Assembly: GCA_000695745.1 (NCBI GenBank)
Contig: ASHK01000016.1
Location: 1 to 9,094, forward strand
Origin: Vibrio madracius
GTDB lineage: Bacteria > Pseudomonadota > Gammaproteobacteria > Enterobacterales > Vibrionaceae
DNA: 9,094 nt
Reading direction: 5' to 3'
Shown here: piece by piece, positions 9,001 through 9,094 of the stretch
Layout of the letters: each line of letters starts with the position of its first letter
How positions within the stretch are numbered: position 1 is the first letter of the stretch
Notes under the pieces: model-generated
The model's input: only the letters and a program-made list of their open reading frames with translations
Told to the model about the DNA's origin: nothing
Databases searched by the model: none
Program-made: the position numbers and the translations under genes

Positions 9001-9094
9001 ATGTCTCAACCCATCGAACAACTTCTAACTATCATGGCGCAATTGCGAGATGAAACGCATGGCTGTCCATGGGATCGTAAACAAACGTTCGACA
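9001..9094 (+). CDS. mazG: Nucleoside triphosphate pyrophosphohydrolase MazG, N-terminal part (partial, 3' end outside the window)
   Basis: MazG hydrolyses nucleoside triphosphates to monophosphate and pyrophosphate; in E. coli it lowers ppGpp and supports survival in starvation. Only 31 codons are present, starting MSQPIEQLLTIMAQLRDETH and continuing GCPWDRKQTFD. The LR..(N/H)GCPWD.(E/K)QTF pattern is the hallmark start of MazG. AGGAA at 8989-8993 sits seven bases before the ATG. The metal-binding EEXXE motifs lie beyond the window. Position directly after relA fits the gammaproteobacterial order. No promoter is obvious between the terminator and the start, the gap being only 13 bp, so a promoter inside relA or read-through through the terminator would be needed. 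Confidence 0.9.
   Translation, partial: MSQPIEQLLTIMAQLRDETHGCPWDRKQTFD

Overview
The window is a conserved chromosomal segment of a gammaproteobacterium, almost certainly Vibrio or a close Vibrionaceae relative. The gene order and the protein sequences I can read both point there. Left to right it holds era (3' end), recO, pdxJ and acpS on the plus strand, barA on the minus strand, then rlmD, relA and the first 31 codons of mazG on the plus strand. I see no mobile element, phage gene, CRISPR array, tRNA, rRNA or toxin-antitoxin gene.

Positions 1-2323 look like the tail of the era-recO-pdxJ-acpS operon (ribosome assembly GTPase, recombinational repair, pyridoxal phosphate synthesis, acyl carrier protein activation). 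Gaps are short, and a strong intrinsic terminator at 2292-2322 closes the operon. Positions 2302-5117 hold barA, a three-phosphodomain hybrid sensor kinase running convergently; its stop codon lies in the terminator loop. A 197-bp divergent intergenic region (5118-5314) follows. It carries a perfect 7-bp dyad over a candidate barA promoter and a hairpin just before rlmD. Then rlmD (23S rRNA U1939 methyltransferase) and relA (ppGpp synthetase) run co-directionally, 69 bp apart with no terminator between them. A textbook bidirectional-type terminator at 8956-8987 ends relA, and mazG starts 13 bp later. The mazEF genes found between relA and mazG in E. coli are absent.

The most striking property is that five of the six complete genes other than acpS (recO, pdxJ, barA, rlmD, relA) are broken by single-base indels: one each in recO, pdxJ and barA, two in rlmD, three in relA. 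In every case the downstream frame continues the same conserved protein exactly, and restoring one base gives the normal family length. The indels usually sit in short G or C runs. Eight such lesions in about 8 kb of well-conserved genes, with no other decay, is best explained by sequencing or assembly error in a draft, not by biology. I therefore annotate full-length genes with suspected frameshifts. I find no convincing new biological system. The best leads are small non-coding structures: the barA promoter dyad, the era-recO intergenic fold and the rlmD leader hairpin.
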